Part shown: positions 1-7,893 of the stretch, piece by piece
Layout: every line of letters begins with the position of its first letter
How positions within the stretch are numbered: the stretch's first letter is position 1
From: Massilia sp. Bi118
GTDB taxonomy: Bacteria > Pseudomonadota > Gammaproteobacteria > Burkholderiales > Burkholderiaceae_D
Direction: 5' to 3'
NCBI RefSeq assembly: GCF_918697865.1
Contig: NZ_CAKKMV010000010.1
Span: forward strand, 175,018 to 239,017
Length of the DNA stretch: 64,000 bases
Notes under the pieces: generated by a model
What the model was told of the DNA's origin: nothing
Database searches by the model: none
The model's input: only the letters and a program-made list of their open reading frames with translations
Program-made: the position numbers and the translations under genes

Positions 1-690
1 TCGGCCCTTGCGCCGGTCCCGCCCGAAGACCTGGCCTGGGACGACGCCGCGCTTCCGCTTGATGCCACGCCGGAAGAGATCGCGCAGATGGACTGGGACC
101 AGCTGGGCCTGGCCATCGCCGCCTGCCGCCGCTGCAGCGCCTGCCGCGACGGCCGCGCGCCGGTGCCGGGCACGGGATCGAAGACCGCGCGCTGGCTGGT
201 GGCGGCCGGCGCCTCGACCGCCGCCGACGAGAAGGTCCGCATCCCGCTGGCCGGCGATTCCGGCAAGCTGCTGGACAACATGCTGGCCGCGGTGGAGCTG
301 TCGCGCGAGCGCGATGTCTACATCACCAACCTGATCAAGTGCCGTCCGACCACGCCGGCCGGCGGCGAACGCGCGCCGACGGCGGCGGAAGCGGCGGCCT
401 GCCGCCCCTATCTCGAACGCGAGCTGGCGCTGACCGGGGCCGGCACCGTGCTGACCCTGGGCCAGATCGCCGCCAACACCCTGCTGGGACGCCCGCTGGC
501 GGAGCCGCTGGCCAGCGTGCGCGGCAAGGCTTATCCGCTGCAAAGCGCCCCGGCGACGCTGGTCGCGACCCTGCATCCGGGCGAACTGCTGCGGCGCGGC
601 GCTGACAAAGCGCTGGCCTGGGCCGACTTGTGCCGGGCCCGCGCAGCGGGCGGATCCGCAGCTGGAACGCATGGTGCGGGACGCGGCTGA
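1..690 (+). CDS. uracil-DNA glycosylase, family 4 (5'-truncated by window edge)
   Basis: Excises uracil from DNA as the first step of base-excision repair. The reading frame is open from base 1, so the true start lies to the left; 229 residues are visible. The Cys-rich CRRCSAC segment and two later Cys (KCRPT and ACRPYL) match the [4Fe-4S] ligands of family 4/5 enzymes. A degenerate substrate loop (AAGASTAADEK) is followed by LAGDSGKLLDNML, and the C-terminal HPGELLRR fits the conserved His-Pro-x-x-Leu-Leu motif. The stop overlaps the next gene by 20 bp. The first loop deviates from the usual GEAPG, so activity is inferred from overall family resemblance. Confidence 0.88.
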   Translation, partial: SALAPVPPEDLAWDDAALPLDATPEEIAQMDWDQLGLAIAACRRCSACRDGRAPVPGTGSKTARWLVAAGASTAADEKVRIPLAGDSGKLLDNMLAAVELSRERDVYITNLIKCRPTTPAGGERAPTAAEAAACRPYLERELALTGAGTVLTLGQIAANTLLGRPLAEPLASVRGKAYPLQSAPATLVATLHPGELLRRGADKALAWADLCRARAAGGSAAGTHGAGRG

Positions 691-1630
691 CAACTACCAG
701 GCTTGCTTCGAGCGCCGCTGGGGCCACCTGCGGCGCGCCCGGGTGCGGGCCCTGGCCTGGCTGCTGGACGCGCCCGACCTGCTCGACATCCACGATCCGC
801 ATTGGGAAGGACGCATCGCCACGCTGGGGCCGATGAGGCCCGAGACCGAGCGCTGGCTGGCGGCGCTGGACCAGGATCCGTCCGCGCTCGACGCTGCACT
901 GGGCGCCAAGGTGACTACGCGTCTCGGCCTGTATGCCGAAAAGCTGATGGCCTTTTATTTCGCCGAGCAGGGCAGGCTGGTCGCCCATGGCCTGCAGGTG
1001 CGGGCCGCGCGCGACGACACCATCGGCGAATTCGACTTCCTGCTCGATGCCGGCCAGGAGGGGCTCGAGCACATCGAGTTCGCGACCAAGTTCTATCTGC
1101 TGCAGGGCGAAGTTCATGGCGACATCGCAGCCAGCTTCGATCAGTTCGTCGGCCCCAACCTGGCCGACAGCCTGGGCCGCAAGATGCGCAAGGTGTTCGA
1201 GCGCCAGCTGAAGCTCGGCTCGCATCCGGCCGCCCAGGCGGTGCTGCCGCGGCCCGTCACGGTCGCCCGCGCCCTGGTGAAAGGCTGGCTGTTCTACCCG
1301 GCCGGGACCTATTTTGCGATGGACGGCATCACGGCCGGCCACTGCCGCGGCTTCTGGTGCACGCTGTCCGAGCTCGCGCAGATGGAGGAAGACCGCTTCC
1401 TGATCCTGCCGCGCCTGCAATGGCTGCCGCCTTTCCGCGCCTCCTCCGCCACCTGGATGCTGGACCGCGCCCAGTTGCTGGCCGAGCTGGACGACCACTT
1501 CGCCGCCTCGAGCACGCCAGTCCTGATCGCGGTCGTACGCGAAGAGCCCGGCAGCATCGTCGAAACCGAGCGCGGCTTCATCGTCCCCGACGACTGGCGC
1601 GAACGCGCCGACGCCCGCCTGCACCCCTGA
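671..1630 (+). CDS. DUF1853 family protein
   Basis: 319-residue protein of the DUF1853 family, whose biochemical function is not established. The family-typical centre is visible: EFDFLLD followed by HIEFATKFYL, an acidic/Glu-Lys pattern reminiscent of restriction-endonuclease-like folds (the nuclease idea is inference). No signal peptide or membrane segment is present. The start overlaps the 3' end of the uracil-DNA glycosylase by 20 bp, so the two are probably co-transcribed and translationally coupled. The stop codon touches the REP-like repeat that fills the convergent gap to lplT. Confidence 0.8.
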   Translation: MVRDAADNYQACFERRWGHLRRARVRALAWLLDAPDLLDIHDPHWEGRIATLGPMRPETERWLAALDQDPSALDAALGAKVTTRLGLYAEKLMAFYFAEQGRLVAHGLQVRAARDDTIGEFDFLLDAGQEGLEHIEFATKFYLLQGEVHGDIAASFDQFVGPNLADSLGRKMRKVFERQLKLGSHPAAQAVLPRPVTVARALVKGWLFYPAGTYFAMDGITAGHCRGFWCTLSELAQMEEDRFLILPRLQWLPPFRASSATWMLDRAQLLAELDDHFAASSTPVLIAVVREEPGSIVETERGFIVPDDWRERADARLHP

Positions 1631-1864
1631 ATTCGGGGTCAGAGCACTTTTTCCCGATAATTCGGGGTCAGACCACTTTTTGAAGAAATAGCCGCGCAGT
1701 AGAGACCGCGCGGTCGTAGCTACGCGTTCTGACAGATTCTGTCAAAACGATGCAGAAAATGAAATAAAATTTCGAGAGTTGTCGAGCGAGCACTTCACCG
1801 GGCAATTGCCCAGAAAAGTGCTCTGACCCCGAATTTAAGCGGAAATGTGCTCTGACCCCGAATT
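1630..1864. repeat. REP/REPIN-like element: four copies of an 18-bp word as inverted pairs
   Basis: The word AATTCGGGGTCAGAGCAC occurs at 1630-1647 and, with one change (GACCAC), at 1659-1676. Its reverse complement occurs at 1818-1835 and 1847-1864. The pairs flank about 140 bp of non-coding DNA that includes the perfect 15-bp palindrome TGACAGATTCTGTCA (1730-1744). The element begins on the last base of the DUF1853 stop codon and ends 3 bp before the lplT stop codon, filling the convergent gap. Words of this type often flank REP-associated tyrosine transposase (RAYT) genes. No transposase is present here, so this looks like a non-autonomous copy (inference). Confidence 0.7.
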
Positions 1865-1867
1865 AAG

Positions 1868-3130
1868 TCAGTGCTTGTGCTCGCCAATCAGCGCCAGCGA
1901 GTCGTGCTCGCGCTGGTTGGCGGCGTGGCGGCGGCCGATCAGGTACATCAGGCCGGCGAGAGCGAAGCCGAACAGGATGATGATGACGTTCATGTCCAGG
2001 TGCAGGGTGAGCATGATGGCGTACACGGCCATCATGGTCAGGATCGACAGGTTCTCGTTGAAATTCTGCACAGCGATCGAGTGGCCGGCGCTCATCAGCA
2101 CGTGGCCGCGGTGCTGGAGCAGGGCATTCATCGGCACCACGAAGAAGCCCGACAGCAGGCCGATGAGCAGCAGCAGCGGCGTGGCGATGGTCACCGAATA
2201 CACCAGGGTCATGCTCATCACGACGATGCCCATGATGATGCCGAGCGGGATCACGGTCAGCGATTTCCTCAGCGGGATCATCTTGGCGGCCATCGCGGCG
2301 CCCACCGCCACGCCCACCGCCAGCACGCCGATCAGGGTGGTGGCTTTGTCGAGCGGCATGTGCAGCGAGCGCTTGGCCCACTCCAGCAAGATGAGTTGCA
2401 GCGACGCGCCGGCGCCCCAGAACAGGGTCGTTACCGCCAGCGAGATCTGGCCCAGCTTGTCCTTCCACAGCGTGGCCGAACACTCGGCAAAGTCGGCGAT
2501 CAGCTTGACCGGATTGCGTTCCTGGTGCTCGTAGCGGGCGCCGGTGTCCGGAATGCGCAGGTTGAACACGGCGGCCACCGCATACACGGCAATCAGCACC
2601 GCCAGCGAAGCCTTGACCGGGGTGTCGATGCCGGTCTCCAGGACCGGGAAGTCGAGCGTCATCAGCCAGGCGCCGCCATGGACGCTGACCAGGGCGCCGC
2701 CCATCACGGTGCCGAGGATGATGGACATGACGGTCAGGCCCTCGATCCAGCCGTTGGCCGCCACCAGCTTCTCGGCCGGCAGCAGTTCGGTGAGGATGCC
2801 GTATTTGGCCGGCGAATACACGGCCGCGCCGAAGCCGACCACGGCGCAGGCGATCAGCGGGTGCACGCCAAAGAAGATGAGCGAGCAGCCGAACACCTTG
2901 ATCAGGTTGGCGATGAACATCACGCGGCCCTTCGGCATCGAATCGGCGAACGCGCCGACGAAAGCAGCCAGCAGGACGTAGAACAGCACGAACGACAGCT
3001 TCAGCAGGGGCGTCAGGGAGGGCGGGGCTTTCATCGCCGTCAGCAGACCGATCGCCACAAAAATCAGTGCGTTATCTGCAAGCGACGAGAAAAACTGCGC
3101 CGCCATGATGGTATAAAAACCACGATTCAT
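1868..3130 (-). CDS. lplT: lysophospholipid transporter LplT (MFS)
   Basis: 420-residue inner-membrane protein of the major facilitator superfamily. LplT flips lysophospholipids across the inner membrane for re-acylation. The start at 3130 (MNRGFYTIMAAQFFSSLADN) is the family-typical N-terminus; an in-frame ATG 96 bp upstream would add a polar stretch not seen in the family. Many hydrophobic helices are visible, and the SPAKYGILTELLP segment between early helices is characteristic of LplT. No acyltransferase domain (Aas) is fused. It is divergent from alr and convergent with DUF1853 across the REP-like element. Confidence 0.88.
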   Translation of the reverse strand: MNRGFYTIMAAQFFSSLADNALIFVAIGLLTAMKAPPSLTPLLKLSFVLFYVLLAAFVGAFADSMPKGRVMFIANLIKVFGCSLIFFGVHPLIACAVVGFGAAVYSPAKYGILTELLPAEKLVAANGWIEGLTVMSIILGTVMGGALVSVHGGAWLMTLDFPVLETGIDTPVKASLAVLIAVYAVAAVFNLRIPDTGARYEHQERNPVKLIADFAECSATLWKDKLGQISLAVTTLFWGAGASLQLILLEWAKRSLHMPLDKATTLIGVLAVGVAVGAAMAAKMIPLRKSLTVIPLGIIMGIVVMSMTLVYSVTIATPLLLLIGLLSGFFVVPMNALLQHRGHVLMSAGHSIAVQNFNENLSILTMMAVYAIMLTLHLDMNVIIILFGFALAGLMYLIGRRHAANQREHDSLALIGEHKH

Positions 3131-3160
3131 TCGAGACGTTCTAAAAACAGTGTGGGTTGC

Positions 3161-3188
3161 TTTATACCATGAAAGGCCGCCAGTCCAA
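3161..3188 (-). promoter_or_regulatory. putative sigma70 promoter for lplT
   Basis: On the minus strand TTGGAC (3183-3188) and TATAAA (3161-3166) are 16 bp apart, giving a leader of roughly 25 nt to the lplT start at 3130. The match is by eye and only fair at the -35. Confidence 0.4.
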
Positions 3189-3221
3189 AGAAATCGACAA
3201 TGCCCCGTTTCAACAGCGGAC

Positions 3222-3251
3222 GCCAAGTTGGCGCTAACTTGGCGCTAAAAT
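3222..3251 (+). promoter_or_regulatory. inverted/direct repeat with -10-like element upstream of alr
   Basis: GCCAAGTT (3222-3229) and AACTTGGC (3236-3243) form perfect 8-bp inverted arms. TTGGCGCTAA also appears twice as a direct repeat, and TAAAAT (3246-3251) could be a -10. The arrangement looks like an operator over a promoter 40-70 bp before alr. No known regulator motif is recognised. Confidence 0.35.
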
Positions 3252-3290
3252 AGCACTTCTGTTCGACAGTCGCGCCCCCATCTTACTCCC

Positions 3291-4397
3291 ATGCCACGTC
3301 CCCTCCACGCCATCATCCATCTCGACGCCATGCAGCACAACCTGGCACGGGCGCGCGCCTGCGCGCCGACAGCCAGGGCCTGGGCGGTGGTCAAGGCGAA
3401 TGCCTACGGCCACGGCCTGGAACGCGGCATGCGCGGCTTCGCGCAGGCCGATGGCCTGGCCCTGATCGAGACCGAGAACGCCCTGCGCCTGCGCGAACTG
3501 GGCTGGGTCAAGCCGATCCTCTTATTAGAGGGAATCTTCGACGCGGCCGACGTGCCGCTGCTGGCCGAGCACGATATCAACAGCACCGTGCACTGCATCG
3601 AGCAGATCAAGATCCTGGAATACACCCAGCTCTACCGCCCGATCGACGTCCACCTCAAAATGAACACGGGCATGAACCGGCTCGGCTTCCGCCCGGACGA
3701 GTACGCGGCCGCCTACAAGCGCCTGCGCGCGATCCCGGGCATCCGCAACATCACCCTGATGACGCACTTCGCCAATGCTGACGAGCTCCAGAACCCGCGC
3801 CTGTCGATCGCCGAGCAGGTGCGCCGCTTCCGCGAGGGCGCCGAGGGCCTGGAAGGGCAGCGCAGCCTGTCGAATTCGGGCGGGGTGCTGCACCAGGCAG
3901 CACTGTCCAAGGAACTGCACAACGACTGGGTGCGTCCCGGCGTGATGCTGTACGGCGGCACCCCGGGCGGCGGCGTCACGGCGCGCGAATACGGCCTGTT
4001 GCCAACCATGACCCTGAAATCCGAGATCATCGGCATCCAGCAGTTGCAAAAGGGCGATACGGTCGGCTATGGCAGCCGCTTCGAGGCGCCGGGCCCGATG
4101 ACGGTGGGCGTGGTGGCCTGCGGCTATGCCGACGGCTACCCGCGCCACGCCGAGCACGGTACCCCGGTGCTGGTCGACGGCGTGAAGACCCGCCTGGTCG
4201 GCCGCGTCTCGATGGACATGATGACCGTCGACCTGACGCCCATCGCCAACGCCCGCGTGGGCAGCAAGGTCACCCTGTGGGGCGACGGGCTGCCGATCGA
4301 CGAGGTGGCGAACAGCGCCGGCACGATCGGCTATGAATTGATGTGCGCCCTGGCGCCGCGCGTCCGCGTGGCAGAGGGCCGCGTAGGCACCGACTAA
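3291..4397 (+). CDS. alr: alanine racemase
   Basis: PLP-dependent interconversion of L- and D-alanine, supplying D-Ala for peptidoglycan. The 368-residue length is typical. The PLP lysine is K35 in AVVKANAYGHG, and the second catalytic base is Y260 in VGYGSRFEAPG. A TIM-barrel N-domain and beta C-domain (GRVSMDMMTVD) are recognisable. The start gives MPRPLHAIIHLDAM, the expected fold-type III beginning. radA follows after 16 bp, so the two probably share a transcript. Nothing in the sequence separates a biosynthetic Alr from a catabolic DadX, but no dadA is adjacent. Confidence 0.93.
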   Translation: MPRPLHAIIHLDAMQHNLARARACAPTARAWAVVKANAYGHGLERGMRGFAQADGLALIETENALRLRELGWVKPILLLEGIFDAADVPLLAEHDINSTVHCIEQIKILEYTQLYRPIDVHLKMNTGMNRLGFRPDEYAAAYKRLRAIPGIRNITLMTHFANADELQNPRLSIAEQVRRFREGAEGLEGQRSLSNSGGVLHQAALSKELHNDWVRPGVMLYGGTPGGGVTAREYGLLPTMTLKSEIIGIQQLQKGDTVGYGSRFEAPGPMTVGVVACGYADGYPRHAEHGTPVLVDGVKTRLVGRVSMDMMTVDLTPIANARVGSKVTLWGDGLPIDEVANSAGTIGYELMCALAPRVRVAEGRVGTD

Positions 4398-4413
4398 ACC
4401 ATATATATAAGCA

Positions 4414-5793
4414 ATGGCAAAATCCCGAACCAGTTTCGTCTGTAACGATTGCGGCAGCGTGGCCAGCCGCTGGACCGGCCAGTGCGGCGACTGCAAGGCA
4501 TGGAACACCATGACCGAGCAGGTCGAGACCGCCGGCCTGAACCGGATGTCGCAGACGCCCGGCATGCACAAGAGCCTGGCGCAGACCGCGCCGGTGCTGT
4601 CGCTCGCCGACATCGAAGCGATCGACGTGCCGCGTTTCGGCACCGGCATCGAGGAATTCGACCGCGTGCTGGGCGGCGGCCTGGTCGCCGGCGGCGTGGT
4701 GCTGATCGGCGGCGACCCCGGCATCGGCAAATCGACCCTGCTGCTGCAGGCGCTGGCGAATCTCGCCACCACCCGCAATACCTTGTATGTGTCGGGCGAG
4801 GAATCCGGCGCCCAGATCGCGCTGCGCGCGCGCCGCCTGCAGGTCGAGGCGAAGGACCTCAAGCTCCAGGCCGAGATCCAGCTGGAGAAGATCCTGGGCA
4901 CCATCGCCGACGTCAAGCCCGACGTGTGCGTGATCGACTCGATCCAGACCCTGTATTCGGATGCGCTGACCTCGGCGCCCGGTTCGGTCTCCCAGGTGCG
5001 CGAATGCGCGGCCCAGCTGACCCGCGTCGCCAAGCAGACCGGCGTGACCATCATCCTGGTCGGCCACGTGACCAAGGAGGGTTCGCTGGCCGGCCCGCGC
5101 GTGCTCGAGCACATCGTCGATACCGTGCTGTATTTCGAAGGCGATACGCAATCCAGCTTCCGCCTTGTACGGGCGATCAAGAACCGCTTCGGCGCCGTCA
5201 ACGAGCTGGGCGTATTCGCGATGACGGAAAAGGGTTTGAAGGGCGTGTCGAACCCGTCGGCCTTGTTCTTGTCGCAACACGACAGCCAGGTACCGGGTTC
5301 CTGCGTGATGGTGACCCAGGAGGGCACGCGCCCGCTGCTGGTCGAAATCCAGGCGCTGGTCGACACCAGCCACCTGCCGAATGCGCGCCGCCTGTCCGTC
5401 GGCCTGGAACAGAACCGCCTGGCCATGCTGCTGGCGGTGCTGCACCGCCATGCCGGCATTGCCGCCTTCGACCAGGACGTGTTCATCAACGCGGTCGGCG
5501 GCGTCAAGATCACCGAGCCGGCCGCCGACCTTGCGGTCCTGCTTGCGATTAATTCTTCGATGCGCAGCAAGCCGCTGCCGCGCGGCCTGGTGGTATTCGG
5601 CGAAGTCGGCCTGGCCGGCGAGATCCGCCCGGCGCCGCGCGGCCAGGAACGCCTGCGCGAAGCCGCCAAGCTGGGCTTCTCGATGGCAGTCATCCCGAAA
5701 TCGAATGTGCCGAAGCAGCCGATCGAGGGCATGACCATCGTTGCCGTCGAACGCATCGACGAAGCCTTCAACAAGCTGCGGGAACTCGACTGA
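4414..5793 (+). CDS. radA: DNA repair protein RadA
   Basis: RecA-like branch-migration helicase acting in recombinational repair. The 459 residues show the N-terminal C4 zinc finger (C10, C13, C24, C27), a Walker A motif GDPGIGKST (about 100-108), the RadA-specific KNRFG motif at 256-260, and a C-terminal Lon-protease-like domain (VGGVKITEPAADLAVL onward). The length matches the family. It lies 16 bp after alr, a common order in Burkholderiales. The stop codon falls at the edge of a long hairpin element that may end the transcript. Confidence 0.95.
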   Translation: MAKSRTSFVCNDCGSVASRWTGQCGDCKAWNTMTEQVETAGLNRMSQTPGMHKSLAQTAPVLSLADIEAIDVPRFGTGIEEFDRVLGGGLVAGGVVLIGGDPGIGKSTLLLQALANLATTRNTLYVSGEESGAQIALRARRLQVEAKDLKLQAEIQLEKILGTIADVKPDVCVIDSIQTLYSDALTSAPGSVSQVRECAAQLTRVAKQTGVTIILVGHVTKEGSLAGPRVLEHIVDTVLYFEGDTQSSFRLVRAIKNRFGAVNELGVFAMTEKGLKGVSNPSALFLSQHDSQVPGSCVMVTQEGTRPLLVEIQALVDTSHLPNARRLSVGLEQNRLAMLLAVLHRHAGIAAFDQDVFINAVGGVKITEPAADLAVLLAINSSMRSKPLPRGLVVFGEVGLAGEIRPAPRGQERLREAAKLGFSMAVIPKSNVPKQPIEGMTIVAVERIDEAFNKLRELD

Positions 5794-5899
5794 GAGAGCG
5801 CCTGAAAAAGCCTCAGGGCAAGGCGCATCGTCGAAGACAGTACATAAGTACGGCGAGACGATGCAACGCCGCCATGAGGCTTTTATCAGGCGCTCTCAG
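5790..5899. repeat. 110-bp imperfect palindrome after radA
   Basis: Arms of about 43 bp can pair: CTGAGAGAGCGCCTGA at the left against TCAGGCGCTCTCAG at the right, then AAAAGCCTCA against TGAGGCTTTT, then GCATCGTC against GACGATGC. The core contains GTACATAAGTAC. It resembles dispersed intergenic palindromes of Oxalobacteraceae genomes (recollection, not searched) and could act as a terminator or mRNA stabiliser for alr-radA. The TATAAT at 5904-5909 just after it may serve the PilZ gene. Confidence 0.6.
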
Positions 5900-5950
5900 G
5901 CTTTATAATTTGTGGTTTGTTCCATATTAGCACCACAAGGTTAAAGCGTA

Positions 5951-6268
5951 ATGACAGATCAAAGGCAATCGGCTCGCAAGATTGTGAAAGTGAAGGCGGT
6001 TCTTGCGATGGAGGGCCGGGCGCCCTTGCTCGCGAAAACCTCGGATGTGGGCGCCAACGGCGTCAGCGTAGCGGTGCAGCATCCCCTGCAGGTAGGGCAG
6101 ACGGGGCAGGTGAGCTTCGATTTGCTGGTCGAGGGCAAGCTGACCCCGATTGCGGCGCGCGCCAGGGTGATCTACTGTATTTTCAGCGGCGGCGAATTCA
6201 AGGTCGGGTTCCAGTTCCTGAATCTCGATCTCACGGCAATGACCCAGCTTTCACGCTTCCTGCGTTAA
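5951..6268 (+). CDS. PilZ domain protein
   Basis: 105-residue stand-alone PilZ domain, a c-di-GMP receptor fold. The N-terminal RxxxR motif is present (R5-R9, RQSAR). The second motif, normally (D/N)xSxxG, reads DVGANG (32-37) with Gly replacing Ser. The remainder alternates beta strands (VSFDLLVEGKL, ARVIYCIFSGG, FKVGFQFLNL). There is no fused output domain, so it would act through a partner. It stands alone behind the radA hairpin and ends at a strong terminator. Ligand binding is inferred; the altered motif may weaken it. Confidence 0.82.
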   Translation: MTDQRQSARKIVKVKAVLAMEGRAPLLAKTSDVGANGVSVAVQHPLQVGQTGQVSFDLLVEGKLTPIAARARVIYCIFSGGEFKVGFQFLNLDLTAMTQLSRFLR

Positions 6269-6300
6269 TCAAGTTATCCGAATCGGAATCCGAAAACGAA

Positions 6301-6334
6301 AGCGGCGAGCGCCCTGAGGGCCTCGCCGCTTTTT
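6301..6334 (+). terminator. rho-independent terminator after the PilZ gene
   Basis: AGCGGCGAG (6301-6309) pairs perfectly with CTCGCCGCT (6322-6330), followed by a T run. It lies 32 bp beyond the PilZ stop. The perfect palindrome GGCCAATTGGCC (6341-6352) follows directly. Confidence 0.85.
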
Positions 6335-6359
6335 CAATTTGGCCAATTGGCCATATACG

Positions 6360-6572
6360 CTATTCGTGATAGCGGTCGCGCAGTTTTCCCGAACAGCCCC
6401 GGCCTTCGCAAACGGCTTCGAAGAGCACGAGCCCGGCAATACCTGCAATCACACCTGTAACAATCAAAACAAACATCGACTTCAAACGCCGTTTGGCGAG
6501 TCCCCGATCGATTCCGCACGCTCTGCAAGCGCGGCATGCACACGCTGAATAAATCCTCCAATCCGCCTCCAC
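6360..6572 (-). CDS. possible small single-pass membrane protein
   Basis: 70-residue frame in the 475-bp gap between the PilZ gene and pstS. The Cys/Arg-rich N-terminus is followed by a convincing hydrophobic helix (MFVLIVTGVIAGIAGLVLF) and a short charged tail. Translation might instead start at the internal Met (6476), giving 38 residues. Neither start has a good Shine-Dalgarno sequence, and no homologue is recognised. The hydrophobic segment is the only support for it being real. Confidence 0.3.
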   Translation of the reverse strand: MEADWRIYSACACRACRACGIDRGLAKRRLKSMFVLIVTGVIAGIAGLVLFEAVCEGRGCSGKLRDRYHE

Positions 6573-6655
6573 ATCTTCAAGCTAGCAGACGGGCCGGTAT
6601 TTACAAGAGACTTTTTCCGGCGCCCCGTGACATGGGGTTTGGCTTCATGACAGGC

Positions 6656-6689
6656 ATGTCATAAAGCCGTCATATTTGCTCACTACACT
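6656..6689 (+). promoter_or_regulatory. Pho box and -10 of the pst operon
   Basis: ATGTCATAAAGCCGTCATA (6656-6674) matches the PhoB-binding consensus of two 7-bp CTGTCAT-type repeats separated by 4 bp. The -10-like TACACT (6684-6689) lies about 10 bp downstream, the usual spacing where the Pho box replaces a -35. pstS starts 54 bp later. The PhoB and PhoR genes are at the end of the same cluster, so autoregulation is expected. Confidence 0.85.
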
Positions 6690-6743
6690 GCGCAGCATTA
6701 ACACCGCGTCACCACCCTTAACCAAGCACAACAAGGACTTGAT

Positions 6744-7784
6744 ATGCGCATGAAGCAACTGCTGGCAACCCTGATCATCGGCATCTCGGCCGCCTTCGCA
6801 AGCAACGCGATGGCCGCGGACATCACCGGTGCGGGCGCGACCTTCCCGTACCCGATCTACGCCAAGTGGGCCGAGATGTACAAGAAGGCATCCGGCAACG
6901 GCCTCAACTACCAATCGGTCGGCTCGGGCGCCGGCATCAAGCAGATCAAGGCCAGGACGGTCGATTTCGGCGCATCCGACATGCCGCTGCCGGCTGACGA
7001 ACTGAACCAGGCAGGCCTGTTCCAGTTCCCGGCCATCATGGGCGGCGTGGTCACCGTCGTCAACCTGGACGGCATCGCACCGGGCCAGCTGAAGCTGACC
7101 GGCGCCGTCGTCGCCGACATCTACCTGGGCAAGATCACCAAGTGGAACGACCAGGCGATCGTCGCCCTGAACCCGGGCGTCAAGCTGCCGGCCGAAGACA
7201 TCACCGTCGTGCACCGCGCCGACAGCTCGGGCACCTCCTTCCTGTTCACCGACTACCTGTCGAAGACCAACCCGGAATTCAAGTCGAAGATCGGCGCCGG
7301 CACCGCGGTGAAGTGGGCCACCGGCGTGGGCGGCAAGGGCAATGACGGCGTCGCCGCCAACGTCCAGCGCATCAAGGGCTCGATCGGCTACGTCGAGTGG
7401 GCCTACGCCAAGAAGAACAAGATGAGCCACACCCAGCTGAAGAACCGCGACGGTGCTTTCCTGCAGCCGGACGACGACGCCTTCAAGGCCGCCGCCGCCA
7501 ACGCCGACTGGGCCAAGACCCCGGGCTTCTCGGTGGTCCTGACCGACCAGCCGGGCAAGGCGGCATGGCCGATCACCGGCGCCTCCTACATCCTGGTCTA
7601 CAAGCAGCAGGCGGACGCCGCCAAGGGCAAGGAAGTCCTGAAGTTCTTCGACTACGCCTTCAAGAGCGGCGATGCCGCCGCGGCCGAGCTGGACTACGTG
7701 CCGATGCCGGACAGCGTTGCCAAGCTGGTGCAGGACGCCTGGAAGGCGAACATGAAGGACGCTTCGGGCAAGGCGATCTGGTAA
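6744..7784 (+). CDS. pstS: phosphate ABC transporter substrate-binding protein PstS
   Basis: Periplasmic phosphate-binding protein of the high-affinity Pst importer. The 346 residues begin with a Sec signal peptide (MKQLLATLIIGISAAFA, cleavage after AMA) and continue with the PstS signature DITGAGATFPYPIYAKW. Phosphate-loop features such as VGSGAGIKQI and DSSGTSFLF are visible. AAGGA lies 6 bp before the ATG at 6744; a second ATG two codons on is also possible. The gene heads pstSCAB-phoU-phoBR behind a Pho box. A palindromic repeat separates it from pstC, which could favour higher PstS levels. Confidence 0.96.
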   Translation: MRMKQLLATLIIGISAAFASNAMAADITGAGATFPYPIYAKWAEMYKKASGNGLNYQSVGSGAGIKQIKARTVDFGASDMPLPADELNQAGLFQFPAIMGGVVTVVNLDGIAPGQLKLTGAVVADIYLGKITKWNDQAIVALNPGVKLPAEDITVVHRADSSGTSFLFTDYLSKTNPEFKSKIGAGTAVKWATGVGGKGNDGVAANVQRIKGSIGYVEWAYAKKNKMSHTQLKNRDGAFLQPDDDAFKAAAANADWAKTPGFSVVLTDQPGKAAWPITGASYILVYKQQADAAKGKEVLKFFDYAFKSGDAAAAELDYVPMPDSVAKLVQDAWKANMKDASGKAIW

Positions 7785-7793
7785 GAAGTGACT

Positions 7794-7874
7794 CGTCATT
7801 CCCGCGGAAGCGGGAATCCATGCTGAACCGGATATGGACGCTCAGTATGGGTTCCCGCCTTCGCGGGAACGACG
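7794..7874. repeat. inverted pair of dispersed ATTCCCGC-type repeats between pstS and pstC
   Basis: A 27-bp copy at 7794-7820 (each copy is itself a hairpin, TTCCCGCGGAAGCGGGAA) faces an inverted copy at 7848-7874. The same word recurs at 13490-13558 in this window, so it is a dispersed family. Its position inside the pst operon could make it an mRNA-stabilising or attenuating hairpin. Confidence 0.8.
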
Positions 7875-7893
7875 TGCTAACGTGAATAAACAA

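Noticed and set aside
1630..1864. Complete insertion sequence or transposon
   Set aside because: No transposase frame occurs between the inverted copies, and no target-site duplication can be recognised.
3525..5828. 767-codon minus-strand frame opposite alr and radA
   Set aside because: Antisense to two complete conserved genes and without any domain pattern.
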